From Streptomyces humicola (GTDB lineage Bacteria; Actinomycetota; Actinomycetes; Streptomycetales; Streptomycetaceae), in assembly GCF_024436035.1 (NCBI RefSeq), contig NZ_JANFNG010000028.1:22093-86092 (forward strand): a stretch of 64,000 nucleotides of DNA. The letters run 5' to 3'. The stretch's first letter is position 1; every line of letters begins with the position of its first letter. A model generated the notes under the pieces. It was not told the origin of the DNA and ran no database searches. It saw nothing but the letters and a program-made list of their open reading frames with translations. Below, piece by piece: positions 15,972-23,876 of the stretch. The position numbers and the translations under genes were made by a program.

Positions 15972-17189
15972 CTAATGGTGGCCGCTTCGCGGATTGGGCG
16001 ATCGGTCGCGTAGCGCACACACCACAGCCCAGGCGACCGACAGCATGGGGACGGCCACGACCGCGCCGATAACACCAGCGACGATGCCACCCGCGACCAC
16101 TGAGACTGCGATCACCACCGGGTGGAGCCGGACGGCCCAAGCCATCACGAGCGGGTGCAGGACATGTCCTTCGATCTGCCCGATGATGACGATGAGCAGC
16201 AGAACGACCACCGCGATGATCGGGCCTCGTCCGGCCAGGGCGACCACGCTCGCTACAGCCAGCGCGATGGGCGATCCGACGAGCGGGACGAAGGAGGCGA
16301 AGAACTCCAGGACTGCCAGCGGCAGGGCGAGCGGCACCCGGAGCAGGGACAGGGCGACACCGACCAGGACAGCGTTGGTGACTGCCACGATGATGATGCC
16401 GCGGGTGTAGCCGGCGAAGGTAGTCCAGGCTGCCCGGCCCGCGCGGTCCCAAGCCGATCGGGAGGTCCTGGGGAGCTGGAGGTGGAACCAGTGCCACAGC
16501 CGCTCTCCCGAGTAGATGAAGAAGATGGAGCAGAACAGCGCCAGAGCCGCTCCGGTGGCCGCCTCCACCACTCGGCTGGCACCGGTGAGTGCGCTGCTGA
16601 CCAGGAGGGAGCGGTGCGAGGAGATGAACGAGCCGATCTTGCCCTGCAGATCCGACAGCGTGCGAGGGCTGATCCGGAAGGGGGGACGCTCCAGCCATCG
16701 TTCGATCTGTCCGATACCGCCGCGGAACTCGGTAGCCAACTTGGCCGACTCGCCCGCCACCAGGTAGCCCGCCAGGGATAGGAGGGCGAAAAGCAACAAC
16801 AGGCTGCCCAGTAGGGCCAACACCACCGCGAGAGACCGGGGGAGATGGCGCCCCATCAGATCGGTCAGCGGCCGCAGCGCGGACGTCACCACCAGGGCGA
16901 GGAATACGGCGACCGCGACCAGCTGGAATCGTCCAAGGATGGTGAACGTCTCGTAGACGAGCACCCCGACAACCAGGAGGCGCCAGGCGTAACCGGCCGC
17001 TTTGCGCAGGCCCCGGGAGACCGACTCATCGTCGCCACGCGGCGTGGCCTGGACGGCTGCGGCCGAGCGGGCCCGGTCCACGGCTTTCCCGGAGTGCGCG
17101 GGGCGGCTGCCTAGCACCACGGAGCGGGTCCGGGGCCGCGATTGGTGTCCGCGCGACCTCCGTCGAGGGCCGAATGACCCGTCACTCAC
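15972..17189 (-). CDS. AI-2E family transporter (PerM-like permease)
   Basis: About 405 aa. From residue ~45 on it has the AI-2E/PerM layout: paired helices near the start (LLVVGVLVYETFTILG, VAVAVFLALVVTSALRPLTDLM), a further helix SLAVVLALLGSLLLLFALLSL, a soluble middle with helices, then FCSIFFIYSGERLWHWF and a C-terminal bundle with FASFVPLVGSPIALAV and IIGQIEGHVLHPLVMAW (the conserved GQ..E...P motif). Members export signalling molecules or act as Na/H antiporters. The start is uncertain: GTG 17189 is used, GTG 17081 (behind GGGAAAG) is a good alternative, and the frame is open to 17408. It faces left toward att copy 1. Confidence 0.85.
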   Translation of the reverse strand: MSDGSFGPRRRSRGHQSRPRTRSVVLGSRPAHSGKAVDRARSAAAVQATPRGDDESVSRGLRKAAGYAWRLLVVGVLVYETFTILGRFQLVAVAVFLALVVTSALRPLTDLMGRHLPRSLAVVLALLGSLLLLFALLSLAGYLVAGESAKLATEFRGGIGQIERWLERPPFRISPRTLSDLQGKIGSFISSHRSLLVSSALTGASRVVEAATGAALALFCSIFFIYSGERLWHWFHLQLPRTSRSAWDRAGRAAWTTFAGYTRGIIIVAVTNAVLVGVALSLLRVPLALPLAVLEFFASFVPLVGSPIALAVASVVALAGRGPIIAVVVLLLIVIIGQIEGHVLHPLVMAWAVRLHPVVIAVSVVAGGIVAGVIGAVVAVPMLSVAWAVVCALRDRSPNPRSGHH

Positions 17190-17438
17190 CTCGTGCCACC
17201 GCCTCCCGCCTTCTGACAGGAGGGACGGCAGAGTACGCCGGCGCCAGTCAGTTCCAGAACGTCGCTCAGCGACGACGGCTTCTCCATGGCACGGCTCTTT
17301 CCGGTGCCGTCCCTTCCCGCTTGACTGGCCGGCTCCCGGCTTCAGTTCCGGGCCGCCGCCTGGCCGTCCGCGCGGCCTGGGTCGAGCGCACGAGCGGCCA
17401 GGATTCACCCCGGCCGGCCTGCGGAGCGGCGGATTCGA

Positions 17439-17612
17439 TCAGCGCTTGAAAGCGTCCTTGATGTTCTGTCCGGCCTGTTTGACGCCACCCTCTGCTTGCT
17501 CGCCCTTGCCCTCGGCCTCGAGGTAGGGGTCATCCATGGCCTTGCCGGTGTCCTTCTTGATCTTGCCTTTGATCCTCTTGACAGCGTGCTCAGCCTTCTT
17601 GCCCGTACTCAT
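17439..17612 (-). CDS. CsbD family stress protein
   Basis: 57 aa, MSTGKKAEHAVKRIKGKIKK..., highly charged, Lys/Glu/Gly-rich, with the CsbD pattern of KGxxKxxxGKxxDDPxLEAEGKxxQ and a C-terminal VKQAGQNIKDAFKR. CsbD proteins are small sigma-B-type stress proteins of unknown mechanism. AAGGAG lies 8 bases ahead of ATG 17612. A sigma-B-like promoter is visible upstream. Too short for many ORF filters. Confidence 0.85.
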   Translation of the reverse strand: MSTGKKAEHAVKRIKGKIKKDTGKAMDDPYLEAEGKGEQAEGGVKQAGQNIKDAFKR

Positions 17613-17670
17613 GGCCAACTCCTTTCAACGGGCTTCAAACACCACCCCGTGGGGGCCTTCAGGGCCATCC

Positions 17671-17694
17671 ATGCCCTTACAGCATCACTTAAAC
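17671..17694 (-). promoter_or_regulatory. sigma-B-like promoter of csbD-family gene
   Basis: On the minus strand GTTT (17694-17691) and GGGCAT (17676-17671) are separated by 14 bases, close to the actinobacterial sigma-B consensus GTTT-N14-16-GGGTAT with one mismatch. It lies about 60 bases upstream of the csbD start. Matches the stress character of the cluster; inferred. Confidence 0.45.
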
Positions 17695-17773
17695 CATATT
17701 TAGTGGGTTTGGAGTGTTCTGGGTGGGGAACGCGGTCTGTCGGTGATTACCCGCACCACAGGGGGTGAGCCCG

Positions 17774-18331
17774 ATGTCCACAGGGACACTCATCACCATC
17801 ATCGTCCCCATAGCGGTTGTGGTCGTCCTCCTCGCGTTGGCCACATCGCTCCTCATGCGCCGCCGTCAGCTGCGGAAGCGCTTCGGACCGGAGTACGAGC
17901 GGGCGGTCCAGACCACTGACAGCCGTTTGGCCGCCGAGCGGGAATTGAGTGCACGCGAGAAGCGGCACGACTCGCTGAATATCAAGCCCCTCCCCCCGGC
18001 AGTCCGAGACCGGTACAGCCATGACTGGACGCGAGTGCAGGAGGAGTTCGTCGACAGCCCTGGGGAAGCGGTACACGATGCGGACCGACTGGTGACGACC
18101 CTGATGCAGGAACGCGGTTACCCGACCGAGGGCTACGAGCAGCGACTCAAGGACCTCTCCGTCGAACACGGCCGCACCCTCGAGCACTACCGGACCGCCC
18201 ACGAGATCGACGAACGCAGTACCCGTCACTATGCGACCACAGAAGAGTTGCGAAGCGCCATGGTGCACTATCGCGCACTGTTCGAAGAACTCCTCAGCGA
18301 CGGCGGCCAGCAACGCCCCGTCCGGGCCTAG
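17774..18331 (+). CDS. membrane-anchored protein of unknown function (paralogue A)
   Basis: 185 aa. The N-terminus MSTGTLITIIVPIAVVVVLLALATSLLMRRRQ is one transmembrane helix followed by a positive stop-transfer, so the body is cytoplasmic. Residues ~75-180 share a domain with the next gene: EFVDSPGEAVHDADRLVTTLMQ here and KFVDDPRDAVHSADALVATVMQ there, then TEELRSAMVHYRALFEELLSD against TEDLRTALQQYRSFFNRLLST. ATG 17774 is preceded by AGGGGG; an in-frame GTG 17765 is possible. The domain recurs in Streptomyces stress islets as far as I know but has no assigned function. Probably an operon with the following genes. Confidence 0.75.
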   Translation: MSTGTLITIIVPIAVVVVLLALATSLLMRRRQLRKRFGPEYERAVQTTDSRLAAERELSAREKRHDSLNIKPLPPAVRDRYSHDWTRVQEEFVDSPGEAVHDADRLVTTLMQERGYPTEGYEQRLKDLSVEHGRTLEHYRTAHEIDERSTRHYATTEELRSAMVHYRALFEELLSDGGQQRPVRA

Positions 18332-18401
18332 CCGAGGAACCCCGGCCGCCATGAACTGAACGAACACAAGGGCCGGATCGAAACGGAAAGAGCACAGACT
18401 C

Positions 18402-18863
18402 ATGCAACGCAAACCAGACACCGCTGAAGTCGGCCTCTCAACCGAGGACCTCGCCAGCACCCAGGGAAACACCGAAGACACGACAGCGCCGCCGGCCGAA
18501 CAACCCACCTACCCAGGTGAAGGCACGGCCGTCGAGGCGGAACCGGCCGCGCCGAAACCCCAGGAGGGCGGGCCCGCAGCGGCGGAAGAGGAGATGCCGC
18601 AACTCCTCAACGAGCATGACCAGGAGACCTTCCGATCCCAGTGGAAGGAAATCCAGAACAAGTTCGTCGACGACCCGCGCGACGCGGTGCACTCGGCTGA
18701 CGCTCTCGTCGCCACCGTCATGCAATCGCTTGCCACTACCTTCGCCGAGTACAAGCAGGAACTCGAAGGACAGTGGAATCGAGGCGAACAGGTGAGCACT
18801 GAAGATCTACGGACCGCACTGCAACAGTACCGCTCGTTCTTCAACCGCCTGCTCAGCACCTGA
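18402..18863 (+). CDS. soluble paralogue B of the membrane-anchored neighbour
   Basis: 153 aa. Residues 1-70 are Pro/Glu/Ala-rich and probably disordered (AVEAEPAAPKPQEGG). Residues ~75-153 are the helical domain shared with the preceding gene (DDPRDAVHSADALVATVMQ...LRTALQQYRSFFNRLL). It lacks the transmembrane segment, so the pair gives one membrane and one cytosolic version of the same domain. Spaced 70 bases from the upstream gene with AAAGAG near the ATG. Function unknown; a pairwise interaction is a guess from the duplication. Confidence 0.7.
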   Translation: MQRKPDTAEVGLSTEDLASTQGNTEDTTAPPAEQPTYPGEGTAVEAEPAAPKPQEGGPAAAEEEMPQLLNEHDQETFRSQWKEIQNKFVDDPRDAVHSADALVATVMQSLATTFAEYKQELEGQWNRGEQVSTEDLRTALQQYRSFFNRLLST

Positions 18864-18983
18864 GTCGAGACGGTGCGGAGCAAGATTCGAACCTACCGCA
18901 CCGCCAAATTGTGGCAGGAGTTCTCGACGCAAGGTGATCACTGTTCCAGGCGGGGAACAAGAACCACCGATATGGAGGATGCA

Positions 18984-19139
18984 ATGATCGCCCTCGGCAT
19001 CATTCTATTGATCGTCGGATTCGTGGCCAACATCGCCATTTTGTGGACCATCGGCATCATACTGGTCGTCATCGGAGCCGCACTGTGGCTCCTTGGATCC
19101 ATGGGGCACGCGGTCTTCGGCCGGCGACACTACTGGTAA
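18984..19139 (+). CDS. 51-aa hydrophobic membrane protein (DUF6131-like)
   Basis: MIALGIILLIVGFVANIAILW then TIGIILVVIGAALWLLG and a basic tail GRRHYW: two membrane helices in 51 residues. GGAGG sits 6 bases before ATG 18984. Upstream, GTTCC and GGAAC form a short palindrome around 18946-18961 that could be an operator. Such tiny membrane proteins are common beside Streptomyces stress genes; no function known. Confidence 0.75.
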   Translation: MIALGIILLIVGFVANIAILWTIGIILVVIGAALWLLGSMGHAVFGRRHYW

Positions 19140-19144
19140 AAGGC

Positions 19145-20356
19145 ATGGAAGACGCGGAATTCGGCGCGTTGCTCGGTGCACTGCTGGAGGAGTCGCATCA
19201 TCTGCCCGTGGAGGGAGTGCCTGCCCTGCTGTCACGGGCGGCCCAGCAACTCGGGCTGGACGAGGCCAACCTCTACCTGGCCGACGTGCAACAGGAGCGG
19301 CTGATGCCGTTGGGCACGTCGGCAGACGATCACGGCGCTGGGCTGCTGGTCGATGCCACGCTTCCGGGCTGGACGTACCGCACGCTCTCGTTGCAGGTGG
19401 CCGAGAACGACCAGGACGGTCTGACGGCGTGGCTTCCGCTGATGGACGGCATCGAACGCGTCGGTGTGCTGGGGGTGCGCGCCCGATCGCTGGACACCAC
19501 AATGCTGGGCCGCTGCCGCGCGTTGGCGTCGCTCGCCACCTTGCTGGTGGTGTCCAGGAGCCTGTACAGCGACACCTATCTGCAGGTCCAGCGCGCCCGA
19601 CAGATGCAGCTACCAGCGGAGATGGTGTGGGCCTTTCTACCGCCACGGACGGTGGGCACCCAACAGGTCACCTCCAGCGCCGTGATGGAGCCGGCCTACG
19701 ATATCGGGGGCGATGCCTTCGACCACTCGCTGTCCGACAAGGTACTGCACGCCACGATTATCGACGCGATGGGCCACGATGTGGCCTCGGGCATGGCCGC
19801 GGCCCTCGCCCTGGCGGGCTGCCGAGTCGCCCGTCGCGCCGGGAGTGGCCTGTCCGAGATCGTGGAGACCATCGACCAGGCCCTGGCTCGGTGGCTCCCG
19901 CGTCGCTTCATCACCGCGATCTTTGCCCACCTCGACTTGATCTCCGGACGACTGAGCTGGGCCAACTGCGGGCACCCACCGCCGTTGCTCATCCGTGGCC
20001 AGCACGTCATCACCGGCGCCTTGGAGCACCACGCCGAGCTGCCGCTGGGTCTTGGCCCCGGCTACCCCGACGTGCCCCGCCACATTCACCAAACCCAGCT
20101 GGAACCCGGCGACCGCGTCCTGCTCCACACCGATGGTGTCACCGATGCCCGCTCCGGCACCGGGGAGGTATTCGGGGAGGAGCGCTTCACCGACTTCATC
20201 ATCCGTGCCACCGCCGCCGGCGAGCCAGCCCCCGAAGCCCTACGCCGCCTGCTCCGCGCGATACTCGTCCACCAGCACGGACGGCTCGACGACGACACCA
20301 CCATTCTGCTCTTCGAATGGCATCCCCAGCCGAACACGGGGGTCGGAACGACTTGA
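19145..20356 (+). CDS. PP2C-type (SpoIIE/RsbU) serine phosphatase with GAF-like sensor
   Basis: 403 aa. Residues ~1-150 resemble a GAF-type sensor (ANLYLADVQQERLMPL, AWLPLMDGIERVGVLGVRA). Residues ~180-395 are the SpoIIE-type PP2C catalytic domain with metal-binding acids in AYDIGGDAFD, IIDAMGHDVASGMAAALAL, WANCGHPPPLLIRG, VLLHTDGVTDAR and LDDDTTILLFEW. These phosphatases dephosphorylate anti-anti-sigma factors and release alternative sigma factors of the sigma-B type. Start ATG 19145 is 5 bases after the small membrane protein, so the two are co-transcribed. Presence beside CsbD suggests a stress-signalling cargo. Confidence 0.88.
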   Translation: MEDAEFGALLGALLEESHHLPVEGVPALLSRAAQQLGLDEANLYLADVQQERLMPLGTSADDHGAGLLVDATLPGWTYRTLSLQVAENDQDGLTAWLPLMDGIERVGVLGVRARSLDTTMLGRCRALASLATLLVVSRSLYSDTYLQVQRARQMQLPAEMVWAFLPPRTVGTQQVTSSAVMEPAYDIGGDAFDHSLSDKVLHATIIDAMGHDVASGMAAALALAGCRVARRAGSGLSEIVETIDQALARWLPRRFITAIFAHLDLISGRLSWANCGHPPPLLIRGQHVITGALEHHAELPLGLGPGYPDVPRHIHQTQLEPGDRVLLHTDGVTDARSGTGEVFGEERFTDFIIRATAAGEPAPEALRRLLRAILVHQHGRLDDDTTILLFEWHPQPNTGVGTT

Positions 20357-20579
20357 ACCCGGTAAGGAAGATTCACCGCCGCTCCGGTCGGTCGCCACGT
20401 GGGCCCTACACACACGTTGTGCAGGACCGACAGCGGGAAGCGATCAACCACATGGACCGCCTGCTCAAAAGGCGCCGTCAGCAGCGCTGACATCAGCGGT
20501 TGCCGTCAACCATAGCGGTCAAAGGCCCCGGACCTTGATCGATCCAGGGTCTTTGGCAGTCGTTTTCCCTGGTCAGGCA

Positions 20580-20626
20580 TGGAGCCCCCTGTCGGGTTCG
20601 AACCGACGACCCCCGCTTTACAAGAG
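20580..20626 (-). repeat. att-like copy 2 of tRNA-Thr 3' half
   Basis: 47 bases identical to 44910-44956, i.e. CCA end, acceptor 3' strand, T arm and anticodon loop of the tRNA-Thr gene. The continuation (AGGG) differs from the tRNA, so the site is an incomplete duplicate left by integration. It separates the cargo module from the 24-kb island. Confidence 0.92.
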
Positions 20627-20644
20627 AGGGATGGGCCCTGGGCC

Positions 20645-20710
20645 TTGACCTGCGGGTCTGTGAGCTGGGCCGACGGCTACGGTCTTGACCGTGGTTGTCC
20701 GGTGTTGACC
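20645..20710 (+). repeat. phased TTGACC repeats next to att copy 2
   Basis: TTGACC occurs at 20645, 20685 and 20705, i.e. at multiples of 20 bases; the last two extend to TTGACCGT. Located just inside the left end of the island, where integrase or excisionase arm sites would lie. Suggestive only. Confidence 0.3.
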
Positions 20711-20838
20711 GTAGCTGCCCGCTGGATCTGGCGCGGGAGTGAGCGTGCGCAGGTCCGTGATCTCGGCTCCATGGTCGAAGCAAGGGAGGCCGTAATTCGG
20801 TTGATGGACTGGCCGCGCGTTGGTAGCAATGCCGCAGG

Positions 20839-21363
20839 ATGCGCGGTGCAAAGATCGGGCTGCGGGCCCGGCACGAGGCTGACGTTCCGGTTCTTCATGC
20901 TGGGCTGTACGACGACGTGGCGACCCGATCGCGCGCCGACTCCCGTCCTTGGCGACCCATACCTCCATCTGCCCAGTCTCCCTATGCGGTTGCTGAGCCA
21001 TCAGATAACGCTGCATGCTTCTCGGTGGTAGAACTCGACTCGCAGGCGCTCGCCGGTGAAGCCTTGCTCTGGCGCATTGACACGCATAACAGAACAGCCC
21101 ACTTGGGGATTTCCTTGCTCCCGGATTACCGCGGCCGTGGGTACGGCTCGGACGTCGTCCGTGTGCTGTGCGAGTACGGGTTTGCCGTGCGCGGATTGCA
21201 ACGGCTACAGGTTGAGACCCTGGCGGACAACGCTCCGATGATCGCGGCGGCAACGAATGCCGGGTTCACCATCGAGGGCACGATACGGCGCTCAGCTTGG
21301 GTGTATGGCGCATTCGCCGACGAGGTTGTCCTCGGCCTCCTCGCCCACGAATGGACGTTGTAG
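20839..21363 (+). CDS. GNAT family N-acetyltransferase
   Basis: 174 aa: MRGAKIGLRARHEADVPVLHAGLYDD at the start, then LGISLLPDYRGRGYGSDVVRVLCEYGFAVRGLQRLQVETLADNAPMIAAATNAGF, the acetyl-CoA-binding V/GRGYG loop and the C-terminal GNAT signature, ending VYGAFADEVVLGLLAHEW. RimJ/RimL- or spermidine-acetyltransferase-like. It is the first gene inside the left end of the island and stands alone. Substrate unknown. Confidence 0.88.
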   Translation: MRGAKIGLRARHEADVPVLHAGLYDDVATRSRADSRPWRPIPPSAQSPYAVAEPSDNAACFSVVELDSQALAGEALLWRIDTHNRTAHLGISLLPDYRGRGYGSDVVRVLCEYGFAVRGLQRLQVETLADNAPMIAAATNAGFTIEGTIRRSAWVYGAFADEVVLGLLAHEWTL

Positions 21364-21460
21364 GCGCCCCCGGTGATCGAGTGGCGACAGCCTGGATGGG
21401 CCCATCCCCAGCCATCGACCACGCCCACACACCACCTTGATGACGCTAACAACGCAGACG

Positions 21461-21548
21461 GCTCGGGGGGCTTGCCTCCCGACTGTTCCAGCAGGTCACG
21501 GCGCCTGTGGCTCGTCCACGTGGTACCGCTCGTCCACAGATAGTCCAC
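21461..21548 (-). repeat. diverged copy of a small coding repeat (partner at 25385-25486)
   Basis: About 86 bases closely matching 25395-25484. On the minus strand it encodes DYLWTSGTTWTSHRRRDLLE against DYLWTSGTTWTIHSRPDLLE in the other copy; the length difference is 3 bases, so frame is conserved. This copy has GTG (21548) instead of ATG and no nearby stop, so it looks truncated. Family unknown. Confidence 0.55.
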
Positions 21549-21619
21549 GGCGCGGCAGTCGGCCTCTCTCCGCGGCTCCTTCGCACCGGGCAATCACGGG
21601 GCGGTAGTTAGGCCCGCGG

Positions 21620-22066
21620 TCACCTGTCGCCGTCGACGTAGTAAGTGGCATACTCCGCCGCCCGACGCACGACGGAGAAGCCCTCGAAGTCTCCAGCCGC
21701 TTCACAGCCCAGCAGCCGCTGTAGGGCCGCCTGGGCTTGCTCCGAAGCAGGGTGCCTGCACAGGAACGCCTTCGTCCCGGCAAGGCCAGCTCCGCATAGC
21801 AACTGGACGTCGATCGAACAATCGGCGTCCCAGCTGGACGTCTTCGCGCGCCATATGGTCAGAACGTCACTGAGCGCACCCGTGTTGAACAACTGGAAAC
21901 AACTCAGTCTCATCAGTTCGGTGTCCCCGAGCCCTTGCTGTCGCCGTTCCTTGCGCGTCTCCGCATCCAGCAGCTCGCGCACCTCGTCGAGTAGCGCGCC
22001 CGCCGGGCGCAAGCCATAGCGGTCAAGGCTCTCGTCAACGGTCATCACGGTCACGGTGGGGAGCAT
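21620..22066 (-). CDS. hypothetical protein
   Basis: 148 aa from ATG 22066 (MLPTVTVMTVDESLDRYGLRPAG) or 141 aa from ATG 22045. Mostly helical, soluble: ALLDEVRELLDAETRKERRQ, RLSCFQLFNTGALSDVLTIW, and ASEQAQAALQRLLGCEAAGDFEGFSVVRRAAEYA. The composition and size recall immunity-type or HEAT-like helical proteins, but I recognise no family. No strong ribosome site. Transcribed toward the GNAT gene. Confidence 0.55.
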   Translation of the reverse strand: MLPTVTVMTVDESLDRYGLRPAGALLDEVRELLDAETRKERRQQGLGDTELMRLSCFQLFNTGALSDVLTIWRAKTSSWDADCSIDVQLLCGAGLAGTKAFLCRHPASEQAQAALQRLLGCEAAGDFEGFSVVRRAAEYATYYVDGDR

Positions 22067-22077
22067 AGGGCTCAGGG

Positions 22078-22577
22078 ACGAGCAAAGATCCACGCGGGAC
22101 TGCCGGGACCCTCGCATTACAAGTTCGGTCCCGGGTTCAAGCAACCTGCTTGAACCCATGCTTCCGCTGGAAGGCTGGTCCGCCGATGTCCGCTTCGGTC
22201 CGCCGCCGTCCGGCGACGTTGATGTCACCTGGTGATGTCAAAACGGTGCGCTGGAACAGGTGCTTAGAAGATATTGGCGGCGTCCCGGAGTGGGCGTTTC
22301 TAGCCCCGAGCACCTGCGTCGATGGCCGCTGGCGTCCGGCTGTGTCGGATTCGTTGCCGTCAGCGGTGCCGCCACGGCCGTCGGCTCCAGCCGCCTCGTC
22401 CCGAACTACGAGCCGGGCGGTCGCTGACGTCTGCCGGTTGAGCAGACGAGCGGCCCGACCCAGTGCCTCGGCCGACCAGGCACCGGGCATAGCCCTCCCT
22501 AAGATAATCGATCGCGTATGACCACTGAAGACATCGGACTCAGTCACCTAGTGCTCCAGCTGTAGATGGCTTCCGGG
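22078..22577. other. gene-poor region upstream of hypothetical and secreted genes
   Basis: About 500 bases. A minus frame of 136 codons (22547-22137) is open but Arg/Ala/Gly-rich with no motif and no ribosome site, so I do not call it. The region may be a decayed gene; nothing else stands out. Confidence 0.3.
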
Positions 22578-22862
22578 CTAGCCGATGTGTTGCATTCCAC
22601 CGCTGATGTTGCCGCTCTTAAATAGATTCGCGGAGTTTACGGAGTCGTTTACGATAGTGAAATTTCCACTGTTCACTGAATTTCCATAAACGACGAAGTT
22701 TCCGCTGTCGACACTGTTACCGCTGCCGACGGGTTCGTTGATGCACCCCGTGGGCCGAAGGTGGGCACTGGCCGGCTCCTGAGCGTGCGAGACCCCCGCT
22801 GTCACCGCGAGCAAGCCGCAGGTTCCCGCTGCGGCGGCCGCGTTGCGGACACGTCTCGTCAC
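22578..22862 (-). CDS. small secreted SGN-repeat protein A
   Basis: 94 aa from GTG 22862 (GGGAGA 10 bases upstream). Signal peptide MTRRVRNAAAAAGTCGLLAVTAGVSHAQ. The mature part (~65 aa) has one Cys and an Asn/Ser/Gly repeat with the pattern S/N-G-N-x-V-x-S-G-N-F (GNSVDSGNFVVYGNSVNSGN, then NSANLFKSGNISGG). Alternating polar repeats of this type favour beta-strand assembly. DNA of the repeat is noticeably AT-richer than the surroundings. Divergent from a similar gene at 23038. Unknown family; a surface or amyloid-like role is a guess. Confidence 0.65.
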   Translation of the reverse strand: MTRRVRNAAAAAGTCGLLAVTAGVSHAQEPASAHLRPTGCINEPVGSGNSVDSGNFVVYGNSVNSGNFTIVNDSVNSANLFKSGNISGGMQHIG

Positions 22863-23037
22863 GGTTGTCTCCCGGCCTTTTACGCCAACAGGTGCCTAGT
22901 TCCCCGGACGAGCGGTGCGGAAAACGGCCAGGCGCCGCCGCTCACCTTTCTGGCCGTGAGCTGATGCCGCATGCCACGCGCCAGGCGAGGATGGATGCGC
23001 CAGACGGAGGGTGCAGCGAGATTGGGAGAATGCGGTG

Positions 23038-23289
23038 ATGAAACCCATGCGTATGGGCGCTGTCGTCATAGGAGCCTGCGGTCTACTCCTGGCGGCAGCT
23101 GGTACCTCGGCAGCTCAGACGGCGGCTGACCATGGCCCCGGATGGTGGCCCCGAGACCGAGATGGTGTAACCAACTCTTACAACTTCTCAAATACTATTA
23201 ATTCCTTTCGCAGTGGAAACACGTTCAACAGCGGAAATATGGCCAACGGCAACCAGTGGATCGCTGGTGGCGGTCGTCAGAACAATTAG
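23038..23289 (+). CDS. small secreted SGN-repeat protein B
   Basis: 83 aa from ATG 23038 (GGGAGA upstream). Signal peptide MKPMRMGAVVIGACGLLLAAAGTSAAQ, then GPGWWPRDRDG and an Asn/Ser/Gly-rich tail (FSNTINSFRSGNTFNSGNMA, ending in NGNQWIAGGG). The SGN motif and the layout mirror the divergent gene at 22862, so they are probably distant paralogues. An AT-rich patch covers the repeat. Secreted; function unknown. Confidence 0.65.
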   Translation: MKPMRMGAVVIGACGLLLAAAGTSAAQTAADHGPGWWPRDRDGVTNSYNFSNTINSFRSGNTFNSGNMANGNQWIAGGGRQNN

Positions 23290-23876
23290 ACTGAGTCCGT
23301 CCGCAGTGGAGAGGATTGGGCTGACCTGCCTCAACCCTGGCCTGGGCGAACGGCGCAGGGTGCCCGTGTTTCCCCGCCATTCCCCGTGGCTCCCCGCCTC
23401 GTCTGGCACGAATTGGCTGCATCACCTCATGCCGAGGAACTGGACCTCCAGGTGAGCGAATTGCTGGATTAGCGCACCGAGGGATCCCGCCGAACTGGAG
23501 GAATGAGGTCTCTCTCGGAGGCACTACGGGCGGCCGCCTCAGACCATCGTGGCCACCCCATGCCTCGACACACTCCCCCGCTGGTTATCGAACCAGAAAC
23601 CGCGCAGCGCCGTCACGGCGGTTGCCGCTCTTGACCCCCAGAGCAGCGGGTTAAGGGTTTTTTGCAGGTCAGAACGCATCTGATGCACGCGCTGTCGTTC
23701 TCTTGAGCTGTCGTTGTGTGCTCGCCGCATAGCGCGTGGTCCCCAGATGGTCCCCAAGCGACCGGGGCAAGGCACGCCCGTGGCACGAGTCCGCCAGGGC
23801 CCCTCTGCTGTTCCCGCCATCCCGGGATGACCCCACCACCTCCTCCCGGGAGGTCGCACGGCTGGTCACTGGAAGC
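23290..23876. other. intergenic stretch without recognisable gene
   Basis: About 590 bases between the SGN-repeat gene and the RAMA-CBS-HEPN gene. Open frames here (e.g. a 106-codon minus frame ending 23539) lack motifs and ribosome sites. No RNA gene or strong hairpin seen. Confidence 0.35.

Larger units (their letters stand above)
15590..20626. mobile_element. 5-kb att-flanked cargo module without recombinase (CIME-like)
   Basis: Bounded by att copies 1 and 2. It contains an AI-2E-type permease, CsbD, two paralogous unknown proteins, a 51-aa membrane protein and a SpoIIE-type phosphatase, but no integrase, excisionase or replication gene. Modules like this next to a related intact element have been called cis-mobilisable elements. 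Mobility is inferred from the att copies only. Confidence 0.6.

Noticed and set aside
22137..22547. 136-codon minus frame
   Set aside because: No motif, no ribosome site, typical noncoding composition; kept as gene-poor region.
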